A DNA stretch of 19,169 nucleotides, from NCBI GenBank assembly GCA_900754795.1, contig CAAEEA010000025.1:1-19169 (forward strand), read 5' to 3'. The notes under the pieces are model-generated. The model had not been told where the DNA came from. It searched no databases and saw only the letters and a program-made list of their open reading frames with translations. The position numbers and the translations under genes were made by a program. Every line of letters begins with the position of its first letter. Position 1 is the stretch's first letter. Of this stretch, positions 1 through 7,143 are shown one piece after another. This stretch comes from Clostridia bacterium. Lineage in GTDB: Bacteria; Bacillota; Clostridia; Peptostreptococcales; Anaerovoracaceae.

Positions 1-165
1 AAAAATATACCTCTTGACAAATATATAAATGAAATAGAGGCCAGAATAATAAGAGACGCCCTCATCGACACGGGAGGAAACATATCAAAAGCGGCGGAGC
101 AGATGCAGATAAAAAGACAGACGCTTCAGCACAAGATGAAAAAGTATAACATCATGGGTAAATAG
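1..165 (+). CDS. C-terminal end of a sigma-54-dependent activator (Fis-type HTH), partial
   Basis: The frame is open from the first base and ends with TAG at 163-165, giving 54 residues of a protein whose start lies outside the window. The visible part has the layout of a Fis-type helix-turn-helix: a first helix (IEARIIRDALIDTGGN), then ISKAAEQMQIKRQTLQHKMKK. The GN-ISKAA and RQTLQHKMKKY pattern is typical of the C-termini of RocR/NtrC-like enhancer-binding proteins, including RocR, which controls arginine/ornithine catabolism in Bacillus. The adjacent downstream gene has a sigma-54 promoter, so this protein is the likely local activator of the ornithine operon. The effector-sensing and AAA+ domains are not visible, so the ligand cannot be stated. 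Assignment to the family is firm; its role as operon activator is inference from position. Confidence 0.85.
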   Translation, partial: KNIPLDKYINEIEARIIRDALIDTGGNISKAAEQMQIKRQTLQHKMKKYNIMGK

Positions 166-195
166 GGGTTATACGCGCCGGGGAAAGGACGTATA

Positions 196-233
196 TGCAA
201 AAATATTTGCGGTCTTACTGCCCAAAAATTTGC
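196..233. promoter_or_regulatory. Candidate upstream activating sequence pair for the sigma-54 activator
   Basis: Two similar A/T-rich motifs lie about 24 bases apart. GCAAAAATATTTGC at 197-210 is a 14-base inverted repeat with 6 of 7 pairs matched. CCAAAAATTTGC at 222-233 is a related but poorer copy. They sit about 170-200 bases upstream of the -24 element, the usual distance for enhancer-type sites bound by Fis-type HTH dimers. Binding is not shown by the sequence. The rest of 166-472 is A/T-rich and contains no convincing ORF. Confidence 0.45.
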
Positions 234-397
234 ATAAACGGCATGACGCGAGAATCCGGCTCCGGACAGAAATTTGAAAAAAATCCGGGAGGATCAAAAA
301 ATTGGACATTTTAACAAAATTTTTATATTAAAAGGCGGAAAACGTGTCCCGAAAACACAAATTTCTAAAAAACAAGTATACAATATCCAATCTTTTC

Positions 398-415
398 TTG
401 GCACGGTCTTTGCTT
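398..415 (+). promoter_or_regulatory. Sigma-54 (-24/-12) promoter of the ornithine operon
   Basis: TTGGCACGGTCTTTGCTT matches the sigma-54 consensus (TGGCAC, 5 bases, TTGC). The invariant GG (400-401) and GC (412-413) dinucleotides are separated by exactly 10 bases. A start of transcription about 12 bases after the GC would give a leader of roughly 48 bases before the ord ATG. No competing sigma-A promoter of similar quality was seen between 166 and 472. Confidence 0.9.
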
Positions 416-472
416 TATATATTGGCAGTTATAACTTACAACTAAAATTTTAATTAAAAAGGAGAAACTAAG

Positions 473-1531
473 ATGAAAGAAGTAAAAGTAATTATCTGGG
501 GACTCGGCGCCATGGGCGGCGGAATGGCTGACATGCTTCTCAACAAGAAGGGTGTTGAAATCGTTGGAGTAGCCGGAAGAGGTAAGAAGATCGGCACTTC
601 AATGTACGATTATATCAAGACTGAAAGAGGAGACAGACCTGACGTTAAGATCCAGGCTGCTGAAGACCTCATCAAACCGGGCGCTGCTGACATCGTTCTG
701 CTCTGCACCGATTCTTTCACTAAGAACGCTTTCCCTAAGCTGAAATTCATCATGGAGCAGGGAATCAACGTAATCACTTCTGCTGAAGAAATGGCTTATC
801 CTGCTGCTCAGAATCCTGAACTGGCTGCTGAGCTGGACAAGATCGCCAAAGCTAACGGCGTATCCTGCCTGGGAACCGGTATCAACCCTGGCCACATCAT
901 GGACCTGCTGGTTCTGGTAATGACCGGATGCCTGGTAGATGTAGAAGAGATCACCTCAAGAAGAGTTAACTCCCTGTCACCGTTCGGACCTGTTGTTATG
1001 GAAGAACAGGGAATCGGTATCTCCGTTGACGAATTCAAAGAAAGAAAAGCTAACCACACCATGTCCGGTCACGTTGGATTTGCTGAATCCGTTGGCATGA
1101 TCGCAGAAGGTATGGGACTGACTGTAGAAGAATTTGCTCAGGACATGAACCCTATTACTACTGACGTTGACAGAAAATCCCCTCATGGATTCGCTGCCGC
1201 CGGTTCCTGCGCTGGCGTAAACATGACTGCTGAAGCTAAGCTGAGCGACGGAATGCCTGTTCATATGCAGCATCCACAGCAGATCGAGCCTGAACAGGTT
1301 GGAGTTGAGACCGGTGACTATGTAATCATCAAGGGAACTCCAAACGTAAATCTGGCCAACAAACCGGAGATCGAAGGCGGCCTGGGAACTATCGCTATGT
1401 GCGTAAACATGATCCCTCAGGTTATCAATGCTGAACCTGGCCTGCACACCATGATCACTCTGCCTATTCCAAGGGCTATCATGGGCGACTTCAGAAACCT
1501 CATCAAGGAAGAGAAGAAGATCGTAAAATAA
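473..1531 (+). CDS. ord: 2,4-diaminopentanoate dehydrogenase
   Basis: This 352-residue enzyme oxidatively deaminates (2R,4S)-2,4-diaminopentanoate, the aminomutase product, to 2-amino-4-oxopentanoate with NAD(P)+ in the cytoplasm. The N-terminus shows a dinucleotide-binding Rossmann loop (VIIWGLGAMGGGMADMLL, residues 6-23), as in the dihydrodipicolinate-reductase-like fold of characterised clostridial Ord. The region around 135-145 (GTGINPGHIMD) is also typical of the family. The start is fixed by an AAAAAGGAGA ribosome site at 456-464, 8 bases before ATG. It is the first gene after the sigma-54 promoter and is followed by ortAB and oraSE, the same pathway. Arg codons are nearly all AGA and Gly/Ala codons are biased, suggesting high expression. 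A 134-base gap with a hairpin separates it from ortA. The assignment rests on family features plus the operon and is strong. Confidence 0.93.
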   Translation: MKEVKVIIWGLGAMGGGMADMLLNKKGVEIVGVAGRGKKIGTSMYDYIKTERGDRPDVKIQAAEDLIKPGAADIVLLCTDSFTKNAFPKLKFIMEQGINVITSAEEMAYPAAQNPELAAELDKIAKANGVSCLGTGINPGHIMDLLVLVMTGCLVDVEEITSRRVNSLSPFGPVVMEEQGIGISVDEFKERKANHTMSGHVGFAESVGMIAEGMGLTVEEFAQDMNPITTDVDRKSPHGFAAAGSCAGVNMTAEAKLSDGMPVHMQHPQQIEPEQVGVETGDYVIIKGTPNVNLANKPEIEGGLGTIAMCVNMIPQVINAEPGLHTMITLPIPRAIMGDFRNLIKEEKKIVK

Positions 1532-1548
1532 TTTAACTCGTTCGATCT

Positions 1549-1603
1549 GACGCGGCTCTGCCGCTTTAGCGGCGCTGCCGTACACTTTAACCGCGGCAGC
1601 GTC
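1549..1603 (+). promoter_or_regulatory. Intercistronic alternative hairpins between ord and ortA
   Basis: CGCTGCCG (1573-1580) and CGGCAGCG (1594-1601) form a perfect 8-base stem with a 13-base loop, followed by the short T-rich run TCGTTTTAT. The preceding GCCGC-TTTA-GCGGC (1560-1573) forms a competing hairpin. GACGC...TGCCGC (1549-1564) could also pair with the same 3' arm (1593-1603). The T-tract is weak, so this looks more like a partial attenuator or RNA-processing/stability element than a full terminator. Confidence 0.5.
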
Positions 1604-1674
1604 GTTTTATCTGAATCATTAAACGGCGGAATATTTTACGCCGGAGCAAATAGTAAATGTAGGAGATGTTAAAA

Positions 1675-1977
1675 ATGGCAAAGAAAGGCGATTGGGTTCG
1701 CATTCACTCCATCGTGCTCAAAGCTGATGAGAGAACTGCGAAACTCCCTGAAGACACACAGAAATGTGATCTTGAAATGTGGACAAAAGGATTTTTACAG
1801 GACGAAACTGCCGAGATCGGCGACATAGTTACTGTAGAGACTGCCGTAGGCCGTCTTGAAAAAGGAACTCTCATCGAAGTAGGTCCTTACTACACTCACA
1901 GCTATGGCAAGTTTGTTCCTGAGATCATCGAGATCGACAAGCAGCTCAGAGAAATTATGCACGGAGGTGACAAATAA
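1675..1977 (+). CDS. ortA: 2-amino-4-oxopentanoate thiolase, alpha (small) subunit
   Basis: This is the small subunit of the thiolase that cleaves 2-amino-4-oxopentanoate with CoA to alanine and acetyl-CoA, working with the PLP-carrying OrtB. The product is 100 residues, the usual OrtA size, beginning MAKKGDWVRIHSIVL and with the recognisable segment VGPYYTHSYGKFVPEI (about residues 67-82). An in-frame ATG at 1666 overlaps the ribosome site AGGAG (1661-1665), so translation from it is unlikely. The ATG at 1675 lies 9 bases after it and gives the expected N-terminus. The stop codon overlaps the ortB start (TAATG), implying translational coupling. No catalytic residue is assigned, since the PLP site is in OrtB. 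Confidence is high because of the characteristic ortA-ortB pair. Confidence 0.9.
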   Translation: MAKKGDWVRIHSIVLKADERTAKLPEDTQKCDLEMWTKGFLQDETAEIGDIVTVETAVGRLEKGTLIEVGPYYTHSYGKFVPEIIEIDKQLREIMHGGDK

Positions 1978-3389
1978 TGGCATTAGCAAAAGACTATAAG
2001 TCCGTTATGGCAAGATCCAACGACATAATGAAAGAAGCTCTTGGACTTGACTACGATGAATTTGAAAAAGGCGGCACAGTGTTCGATTATGACGCTCTGA
2101 TGAAAGCCACCAACTATACTCTTGATGAAATTGAAAAGATACAGTCCCAGACTGGCGTAGGCGACACTCCGCTGCTGGAGTTGAGAAACATCACCGCTCT
2201 GGCGAGAAAATACGCCAAGCCTGGATATGGCGCCAGAATTCTCGTTAAAGACGAAGCCGCCAACGCTTCCGGAAGCTTCAAGGACAGAAGAGCCGCCTGC
2301 GCGGTAGCTCACGCCAAGAAGCTTGGCTACAAGGGAGTTATGGCTGCTACTTCCGGAAACTACGGCGCGGCCGTTGCTTCACAGGCAGCCATGCAGGGTC
2401 TGAAGTGCATCGTTGTTCAGGAGTGCTATGACTCCCACGGCGTAGGACAGCCTGAGATCGTTGAAAAAGCCAGAAAGTGCGAAGCTCTCGGAGCTGAAGT
2501 AATACAGCTGACCGTAGGACCTGAACTGTTCTACACCTTCCTGTCAGTTCTGGAAGACACAGGATACTTTAACGCTTCCCTGTACTCACCGTTCGGTATT
2601 GCCGGCGTTGAGACTCTGGGATATGAGATCGCCGTTGAGTGCCGTGAAAAATACGGAAAAGATCCTGAAATGGTAGTATGCACCACCGCCGGCGGCGGAA
2701 TGGTAACAGGAACCGCCAGGGGACTGCTCAAAGCAGGTTGCAAGAACACTCAGGTTGTTTCCGCTTCCATCGATTTGACCGGACTGCATATGGCTTCTGA
2801 CGTTCAGTTCAACAAGAAGTCCTGCACTACAGGTCACACAGGATTCGGCGTTCCTTACGCTACTGATCCTGACCATTCAGACGTTCCGCGCAGCGCCGCA
2901 AGACCTCTGCGTTACATGGACAGATATGTTACCACTACTCAGGGCGAAGTATTCTATATCACAGAAGCTCTGGCAAACCTCGAAGGCCTTGAAAGAGGAC
3001 CTGCCGGAAACACTGCTCTGGCAGCCGCTTTCTCTCTGGCGCAGGAACTTCCGGAAGACGCTATCATCGTAGTAAGCGAAACCGAATACACCGGAGCCGG
3101 AAAGCACATCCAGCCGCAGCTTGACTTCGCCAGAGAAAACGGTATAGAGATCAGATTTGGCGACCCTAAGGACGACAAGCCGGGCACAAACATCATTCTG
3201 CCTGCGGATCCGAGCCTGATCAAGTGCAAGGATGCTGACCTTGACCACTTCAGACGTTCCCTGATCAAGAAGGCCGTCAAGAAGGCCGGACTGACCAAGG
3301 ATCAGCTCAGCGACGCTGACTACAAGTTCCTGGCTGAAGAGACCAAGACTGACACAGATTTCGTAAAGAAAGCGGTTGAAGCGCTGTAA
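1977..3389 (+). CDS. ortB: 2-amino-4-oxopentanoate thiolase, beta (PLP) subunit
   Basis: This 470-residue catalytic subunit uses PLP to cleave 2-amino-4-oxopentanoate with CoA to alanine and acetyl-CoA. It has the fold-type II (threonine synthase-like) layout. The PLP lysine is in NASGSFKDRRA (K102), SGNYGAAVA follows near residue 125, and the phosphate-binding glycine cluster is TTAGGGMVTGTARG near residue 237-250. A GGAGGTG ribosome site precedes the ATG inside the end of ortA, and the start overlaps the ortA stop by one base. By sequence alone it could be called a threonine synthase or cysteate-synthase-like protein. The OrtA partner and the ornithine genes on both sides decide the function. 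A hairpin begins at its stop codon. Codon use is strongly biased, like the neighbouring pathway genes. Confidence 0.92.
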   Translation: MALAKDYKSVMARSNDIMKEALGLDYDEFEKGGTVFDYDALMKATNYTLDEIEKIQSQTGVGDTPLLELRNITALARKYAKPGYGARILVKDEAANASGSFKDRRAACAVAHAKKLGYKGVMAATSGNYGAAVASQAAMQGLKCIVVQECYDSHGVGQPEIVEKARKCEALGAEVIQLTVGPELFYTFLSVLEDTGYFNASLYSPFGIAGVETLGYEIAVECREKYGKDPEMVVCTTAGGGMVTGTARGLLKAGCKNTQVVSASIDLTGLHMASDVQFNKKSCTTGHTGFGVPYATDPDHSDVPRSAARPLRYMDRYVTTTQGEVFYITEALANLEGLERGPAGNTALAAAFSLAQELPEDAIIVVSETEYTGAGKHIQPQLDFARENGIEIRFGDPKDDKPGTNIILPADPSLIKCKDADLDHFRRSLIKKAVKKAGLTKDQLSDADYKFLAEETKTDTDFVKKAVEAL

Positions 3390-3406
3390 TCCCCGGGATT
3401 CAGCGC
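3381..3406 (+). promoter_or_regulatory. Hairpin spanning the ortB stop codon
   Basis: GCGCTG (3381-3386) pairs with CAGCGC (3401-3406), and AATCC (3388-3392) with GGATT (3396-3400). This gives an 11-base-pair stem with one bulged T and a three-base loop. The stop TAA lies inside the stem. No T-tract follows, so it is not an intrinsic terminator. A 3'-end stability or processing element between ortB and oraS is the most plausible reading. Confidence 0.45.
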
Positions 3407-3434
3407 CCTCCGCGGTTAAAAGGAGATATAAAGG

Positions 3435-3800
3435 ATGAAAAGAGCAGACGATTTCGCGGATAGAAGAAAGCACATTGCGAATCTTACCGACGAAGAACTT
3501 TACCAGAGATTCTGGGAGCTGACTGACAAAGTTGTAGATCCGCTTCTGGAACTGGGAAGAAAGAACACTACCCCATCTGTAGAGAGATCAGTTCTCCTGA
3601 GAATGGGAGTATCCTCACTGGACTGTATGCCTATCGTTAACCACGCCATAGACCACGGTCTGATGGGAAAAGGCTGCGGCCACTGTGTATACAAACTTTC
3701 CAAGATGGAAAACATCTCCATCAGAGACGCCAGCATAAAGCTTGCCAAAGGTGAAGGCTGGGATAAACTCGTAGAAGCATTCAAGGGAGGTAAGAAGTAA
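3435..3800 (+). CDS. oraS: D-ornithine 4,5-aminomutase, small subunit
   Basis: OraS is the 121-residue partner of OraE in the adenosylcobalamin- and PLP-dependent aminomutase that converts D-ornithine to 2,4-diaminopentanoate. The size and the segments KRADDFADRRKHIANLTDEELYQRFW (start) and GHCVYKLSKM (middle, about 75-90) fit the family. The start at 3435 follows an AAAAGGAGATATAAAGG ribosome site. Its stop overlaps the oraE start as TAATG, so the two subunits are translationally coupled. No cofactor residue is expected in this subunit. Assignment depends on length, sequence character and the adjacent oraE, and is strong. Confidence 0.92.
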   Translation: MKRADDFADRRKHIANLTDEELYQRFWELTDKVVDPLLELGRKNTTPSVERSVLLRMGVSSLDCMPIVNHAIDHGLMGKGCGHCVYKLSKMENISIRDASIKLAKGEGWDKLVEAFKGGKK

Positions 3801-6019
3801 TGGACGCATTGAAAAGAGATCAGAAAATTGATATAGTCGAGCTTCTTAAGGACCTTGACAAATATGAACCGAGAAGAAGAGGCTGGACCTGGAGAGAAAA
3901 AGCTGAAGATCAGCATATGGGACCGTTTGAGTTCCATGAGATCTCAAAACCGCTGAAGCAGAGCGTTCCGCTTCCTCCGGCCAGATTCATGGAAGACATT
4001 GACCCGCAGCCGATGCAGACCATAACCACTGAGATCGCTTCCGGAAGATTTGAGGACGATATCAGAAGAATGAGAATGGGCGCCTGGCACGGCGCTGACC
4101 ATCTGATGGTAATCAGACATATGGGACAGTCCCATATCGACGGTCTGATGGAAGGTACTCCGCAGGGTATCGGCGGTGTTCCTATCACCAGAAAACAGAT
4201 CAGAGCTCAGAGAAAGGCCATCGACCTGATCGAAGATGAAGTTGGCCGTCCGATCAACTATCATTCTTACATTTCAGGCGTTGCCGGTCCTGACGTAGCC
4301 GTTCTGTTCGCCGAAGAAGGCGTAAACGGAGCTCACCAGGATCCGCAGTACAATGTACTCTACAGAGACATCAACTGCGTAAGATCTTTCGTAGACGCCT
4401 GCGAATCCAAGAAGATCATGGCGTGGGCGGACATTCTTCAGATCGACGGAGCTCACAACGCCAACGCTACCGCCAGAGAAGCATGGAAGGTAATGCCTGA
4501 GCTTATCGTTCAGCATGCCATTAACTCCAGATTCTCCGAAAAAGTAGGTATCAAACCTGAAAACATTTCCCTGTCAACAGTACCTCCGACAGCTACACCG
4601 GCTCCATGCGTTTACATGGATCTGCCTTACGCGGTAGCCCTCAGAGACATCTGTGACAGATACAAGATGAGAGCTCAGATGAACACCAAGTACATCCAGT
4701 CCTCAACCAGAGAGGCTACTGTAACTCATGTACTGAACATGCTCATCTCCAAACTGACAAGAGCTGACATCCAGTCCACAATCACTCCTGATGAAGGAAG
4801 AAACGTTCCTTGGCACATCTACAACATCGAAGCCTGCGATACAGCCAAGCAGACTCTTATCGGACTTGACGGCCTGATGGATCTGGTTGAACTGAAGAAG
4901 GACGGCCCGCTGAGAGAGATGGCCAGAGAGATCAAGGAAAGAGCCTGCCTGTTCATGGAAGAGATCGTTGAAAACGGCGGATACTTCCAGGCTGTTCAGG
5001 ATGGATTCTTCGTTGATTCCGCCAAATATCCTGAGAGAAACGGCGACGGTATCGCCCGTAAGATCGAAGGCGGCGTAGGTTACGGCTTCATCTTCGAGAG
5101 AGATGAGGACTACATGGCTCCTGTAACAGCTCACTATGGATACAACAACGTTGAGCAGTACGGCGGAGACCCTGAGAATCCGTCAGCCCTCATCGGCGGA
5201 TGTACCTTTGAAGACAGAAGCAAGATCGTTTACATCGACGAACTTGATGAAAACGACAACGTAAACGTAAGACTTGAAAAAGTCGCAAAATACAGGACCG
5301 GCGACGTCATCACTCCGGAAGTTGAGTGGTGCGGCGACAGAGTTATCATGATTACCATGATGCTCCCTATCAACGCCAGAGTTGCCAAGGCCGCCGCGGT
5401 TGAGCTGGGCAACAAGCTGGGTCTGGTAGATCCGGAAGTAATTTCCATCGAAAACATGCAGGATGCCGAAGGTACCAGAGTTGAGATCAAGGGAAGAGTT
5501 GACTTCGATATCGACCTCACAACTCTGGAGATTCCGCCTGAACCGCATCACATGTCCGACAAAGAACTCTATGCGGAATTTGAAGGCGAAGGCCGTCATA
5601 TGAAGGTTGTTTGCGGAACAGTCGGTGAAGACGAACATTCGGTAGGTATGCGTGAGATCATCAACATCAAGCACGGCGGAATCGAAAAGTGGGGTATCGA
5701 ATGTATCTACCTCGGAACTTCCGTACCTGTTGAAAAGATGGTTGACGCCTGCATCGAGGAAAACGCTGAAGCAATCCTCGCTTCCACCATCATCTCTCAT
5801 GACAACGTTCACTACAAGAACATGAAGAGAATCAACGACCTCTGTGTTGAAAAAGGTATAAGAGATAAGGTTATTATCTGTGCCGGCGGTACCCAGGTAA
5901 TTCCTGAAGAAGCTGTAAAGACCGGTATCGACATGGGATTCGGCAGAGACTCCCACGGTATAGACGTAGCCACATTCCTTGCCGAAGAAAGACAGAGAAG
6001 AAGAGGCGAGAGAGAATAA
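3800..6019 (+). CDS. oraE: D-ornithine 4,5-aminomutase, large (B12/PLP) subunit
   Basis: This 739-residue catalytic subunit performs the radical 1,2-amino shift on D-ornithine with adenosylcobalamin and PLP. The first roughly 590 residues form the substrate/PLP barrel part. The C-terminal 140 residues are the Rossmann-like B12 domain, with the DxHxxG motif as DEHSVG. The cobalt-ligand histidine is H613, and the PLP Schiff-base lysine (NIK) is K624. The spacing of 11 residues equals that of H618 and K629 in the characterised Clostridium sticklandii enzyme. Later landmarks are LASTIISHDNVH and CAGGTQVIPEEA. The start overlaps the oraS stop by one base, with AGGGAGG just upstream. Arg is almost always AGA, as in the other operon genes. 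A strong terminator lies 47 bases downstream. The catalytic residues are all present, so the protein should be active. Confidence 0.96.
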   Translation: MDALKRDQKIDIVELLKDLDKYEPRRRGWTWREKAEDQHMGPFEFHEISKPLKQSVPLPPARFMEDIDPQPMQTITTEIASGRFEDDIRRMRMGAWHGADHLMVIRHMGQSHIDGLMEGTPQGIGGVPITRKQIRAQRKAIDLIEDEVGRPINYHSYISGVAGPDVAVLFAEEGVNGAHQDPQYNVLYRDINCVRSFVDACESKKIMAWADILQIDGAHNANATAREAWKVMPELIVQHAINSRFSEKVGIKPENISLSTVPPTATPAPCVYMDLPYAVALRDICDRYKMRAQMNTKYIQSSTREATVTHVLNMLISKLTRADIQSTITPDEGRNVPWHIYNIEACDTAKQTLIGLDGLMDLVELKKDGPLREMAREIKERACLFMEEIVENGGYFQAVQDGFFVDSAKYPERNGDGIARKIEGGVGYGFIFERDEDYMAPVTAHYGYNNVEQYGGDPENPSALIGGCTFEDRSKIVYIDELDENDNVNVRLEKVAKYRTGDVITPEVEWCGDRVIMITMMLPINARVAKAAAVELGNKLGLVDPEVISIENMQDAEGTRVEIKGRVDFDIDLTTLEIPPEPHHMSDKELYAEFEGEGRHMKVVCGTVGEDEHSVGMREIINIKHGGIEKWGIECIYLGTSVPVEKMVDACIEENAEAILASTIISHDNVHYKNMKRINDLCVEKGIRDKVIICAGGTQVIPEEAVKTGIDMGFGRDSHGIDVATFLAEERQRRRGERE

Positions 6020-6066
6020 TTCCGTTTGAACGGCATATGCCGGAAGCGTGAAGAACGACGATTGCC

Positions 6067-6109
6067 AAAGGGGCTGGGCCGCAAAGCCCGGTCCCTTTCT
6101 TCTTTATTT
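6067..6109 (+). terminator. Intrinsic terminator after oraE
   Basis: A 13-base-pair stem (6067-6079 with 6086-6098, two G-T pairs) closes a six-base CGCAAA loop and is followed by CTTCTTTATTT. It should end most transcription from the sigma-54 promoter before the downstream cassette. Confidence 0.8.
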
Positions 6110-6138
6110 GAATGCACGGACGGCGGAGAGAAAAGGCA

Positions 6139-6167
6139 TTGTAAAAATATGGAAATTGTTGTACAAT
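6139..6167 (+). promoter_or_regulatory. Sigma-A promoter candidate for the nuclease-GNAT cassette
   Basis: TTGTAA (6139-6144) and TACAAT (6162-6167) are separated by 17 bases, matching the sigma-A pattern at 4/6 and 5/6 positions. It lies just after the oraE terminator and about 175 bases before the next gene start. No other promoter was found before 7656, so it may also supply transcripts of the MutL-like gene and orr. Confidence 0.55.
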
Positions 6168-6188
6168 TCTCTTATACGGGAGAAAAAA

Positions 6189-6307
6189 AGCCAACATCTT
6201 CCTATGCGCTACGCCGAGCTGTCCTTAAAAATAACACCTTGTTGGCTATTTTCAGCCGTAAGATAAATTTAGACAACAGTTTTAGCCGAAACTGTTATCC
6301 ATTTTTT
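6189..6307 (+). promoter_or_regulatory. Attenuator-like leader with short ORF
   Basis: The leader holds three elements. AGCCAACA (6189-6196) and TGTTGGCT (6240-6247) form a perfect inverted repeat with a 43-base loop. A 20-codon ORF at 6204-6266 (starts MRYAELSLK) overlaps the right arm. A perfect AACAGTTT/AAACTGTT stem (6275-6282, 6289-6296, six-base loop) is followed five bases later by TTTTTT (6302-6307). This order resembles ribosome-mediated attenuators, but the short ORF lacks a clear ribosome site, so translation is uncertain. The rest of 6020-6343 contains only the terminator and promoter described separately. Confidence 0.4.
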
Positions 6308-6343
6308 GAAAATACGCGAAAAAAGACAACAAGAGAGGTAAAA

Positions 6344-7126
6344 GTGACTCAAATAAAGGAGATTTTGGAAAGAATGTTGGCTGATTTGCAGAATCAGCTT
6401 CAAAAAGCCAACAACGAACTGGCCGGCAGCCCGACAGGAAGTCTGGTAAAGGTAAAACGCGGAAAAGGATATACGATATTCCGGGTGTACAGCGATCAGG
6501 GGAAGCGTGTACGAAAGGTCATTACTCAGAATGAGGAGATGATAAACGCTCTGGCGCGCAAAGTCTACCTTAGGGCAGAGGCAGATATATTGCGGAGAGA
6601 TATTGAAGCAGCCTCGGCTTTTCTTCAAATATATGAAGAACCTGTATTTGACAATATCATCAGGCATATCCCGGAGCGATTCTTACACTATAAGCTGACA
6701 GAAGATGATCCGGACAGCTGGGCTACCCAGCCGTACCGCCGGAGCGGCTATATGCCTGAGCGCAAGGTCCATACCACCTCGCGAGGGCTCAGAGTCAGAT
6801 CCAAATCCGAGCTGCTGATCGCCGAAAAACTGTATGAACACGGTATACCGTTTCGCTATGAGCAGATACTGACAATAGATGGGATTGACTATGCGCCTGA
6901 CTTTACCGCGCGCGGTTCTGACGGGGCAGCAATATACTGGGAGCACTGCGGTCTTACATCAAACCGCGGTTATATGAGGAAACACTGGCAAAAGATGCAA
7001 ATCTACGCCGAGGCGGGAATAACACCCTGGAAAAATCTCATCGTAACTTATGACGATGAGAACGGCCTTTTGGATCTGCGTACCGTCGAAAGCGAGATCA
7101 TAAACAGGATTAAAAAGCGGTATTGA
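6344..7126 (+). CDS. PD-(D/E)XK-like nuclease candidate, function unknown
   Basis: The proposed 260-residue protein starts at GTG 6344, 4 bases after the AGAGAGGT ribosome site at 6331-6338. The open frame reaches back to 6026, but that part runs through the terminator, promoter and hairpins and is not protein-like. Residues 1-30 are a likely coiled coil (IKEILERMLADLQNQLQKAN). The middle has no motif I recognise. The C-terminal third carries a PD-(D/E)XK-like order: RSKSELLIAEKL (E156), DYAPDFTA (D186) and IYWEHCG (E200, with His where Lys is usual). Arg codons are mixed CGC/CGG/CGA, unlike the AGA-biased ornithine genes, suggesting separate origin. It precedes a GNAT gene and splits a catabolic operon. 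The nuclease call is by motif only; substrate and role are unknown. Confidence 0.6.
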   Translation: MTQIKEILERMLADLQNQLQKANNELAGSPTGSLVKVKRGKGYTIFRVYSDQGKRVRKVITQNEEMINALARKVYLRAEADILRRDIEAASAFLQIYEEPVFDNIIRHIPERFLHYKLTEDDPDSWATQPYRRSGYMPERKVHTTSRGLRVRSKSELLIAEKLYEHGIPFRYEQILTIDGIDYAPDFTARGSDGAAIYWEHCGLTSNRGYMRKHWQKMQIYAEAGITPWKNLIVTYDDENGLLDLRTVESEIINRIKKRY

Positions 7127-7143
7127 TGGAAGAGGTGATGATC

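Noticed and set aside
166..472. Cobalamin or PLP riboswitch upstream of the B12-dependent aminomutase operon
   Set aside because: No B12-box-like conserved core or extended pairing was seen, and the predicted leader after the sigma-54 start is only about 48 bases.
6026..6343. N-terminal extension of the nuclease candidate frame
   Set aside because: It runs through a strong terminator, a promoter and hairpins, has no ribosome site at 6026, and a good GTG start with ribosome site exists at 6344.
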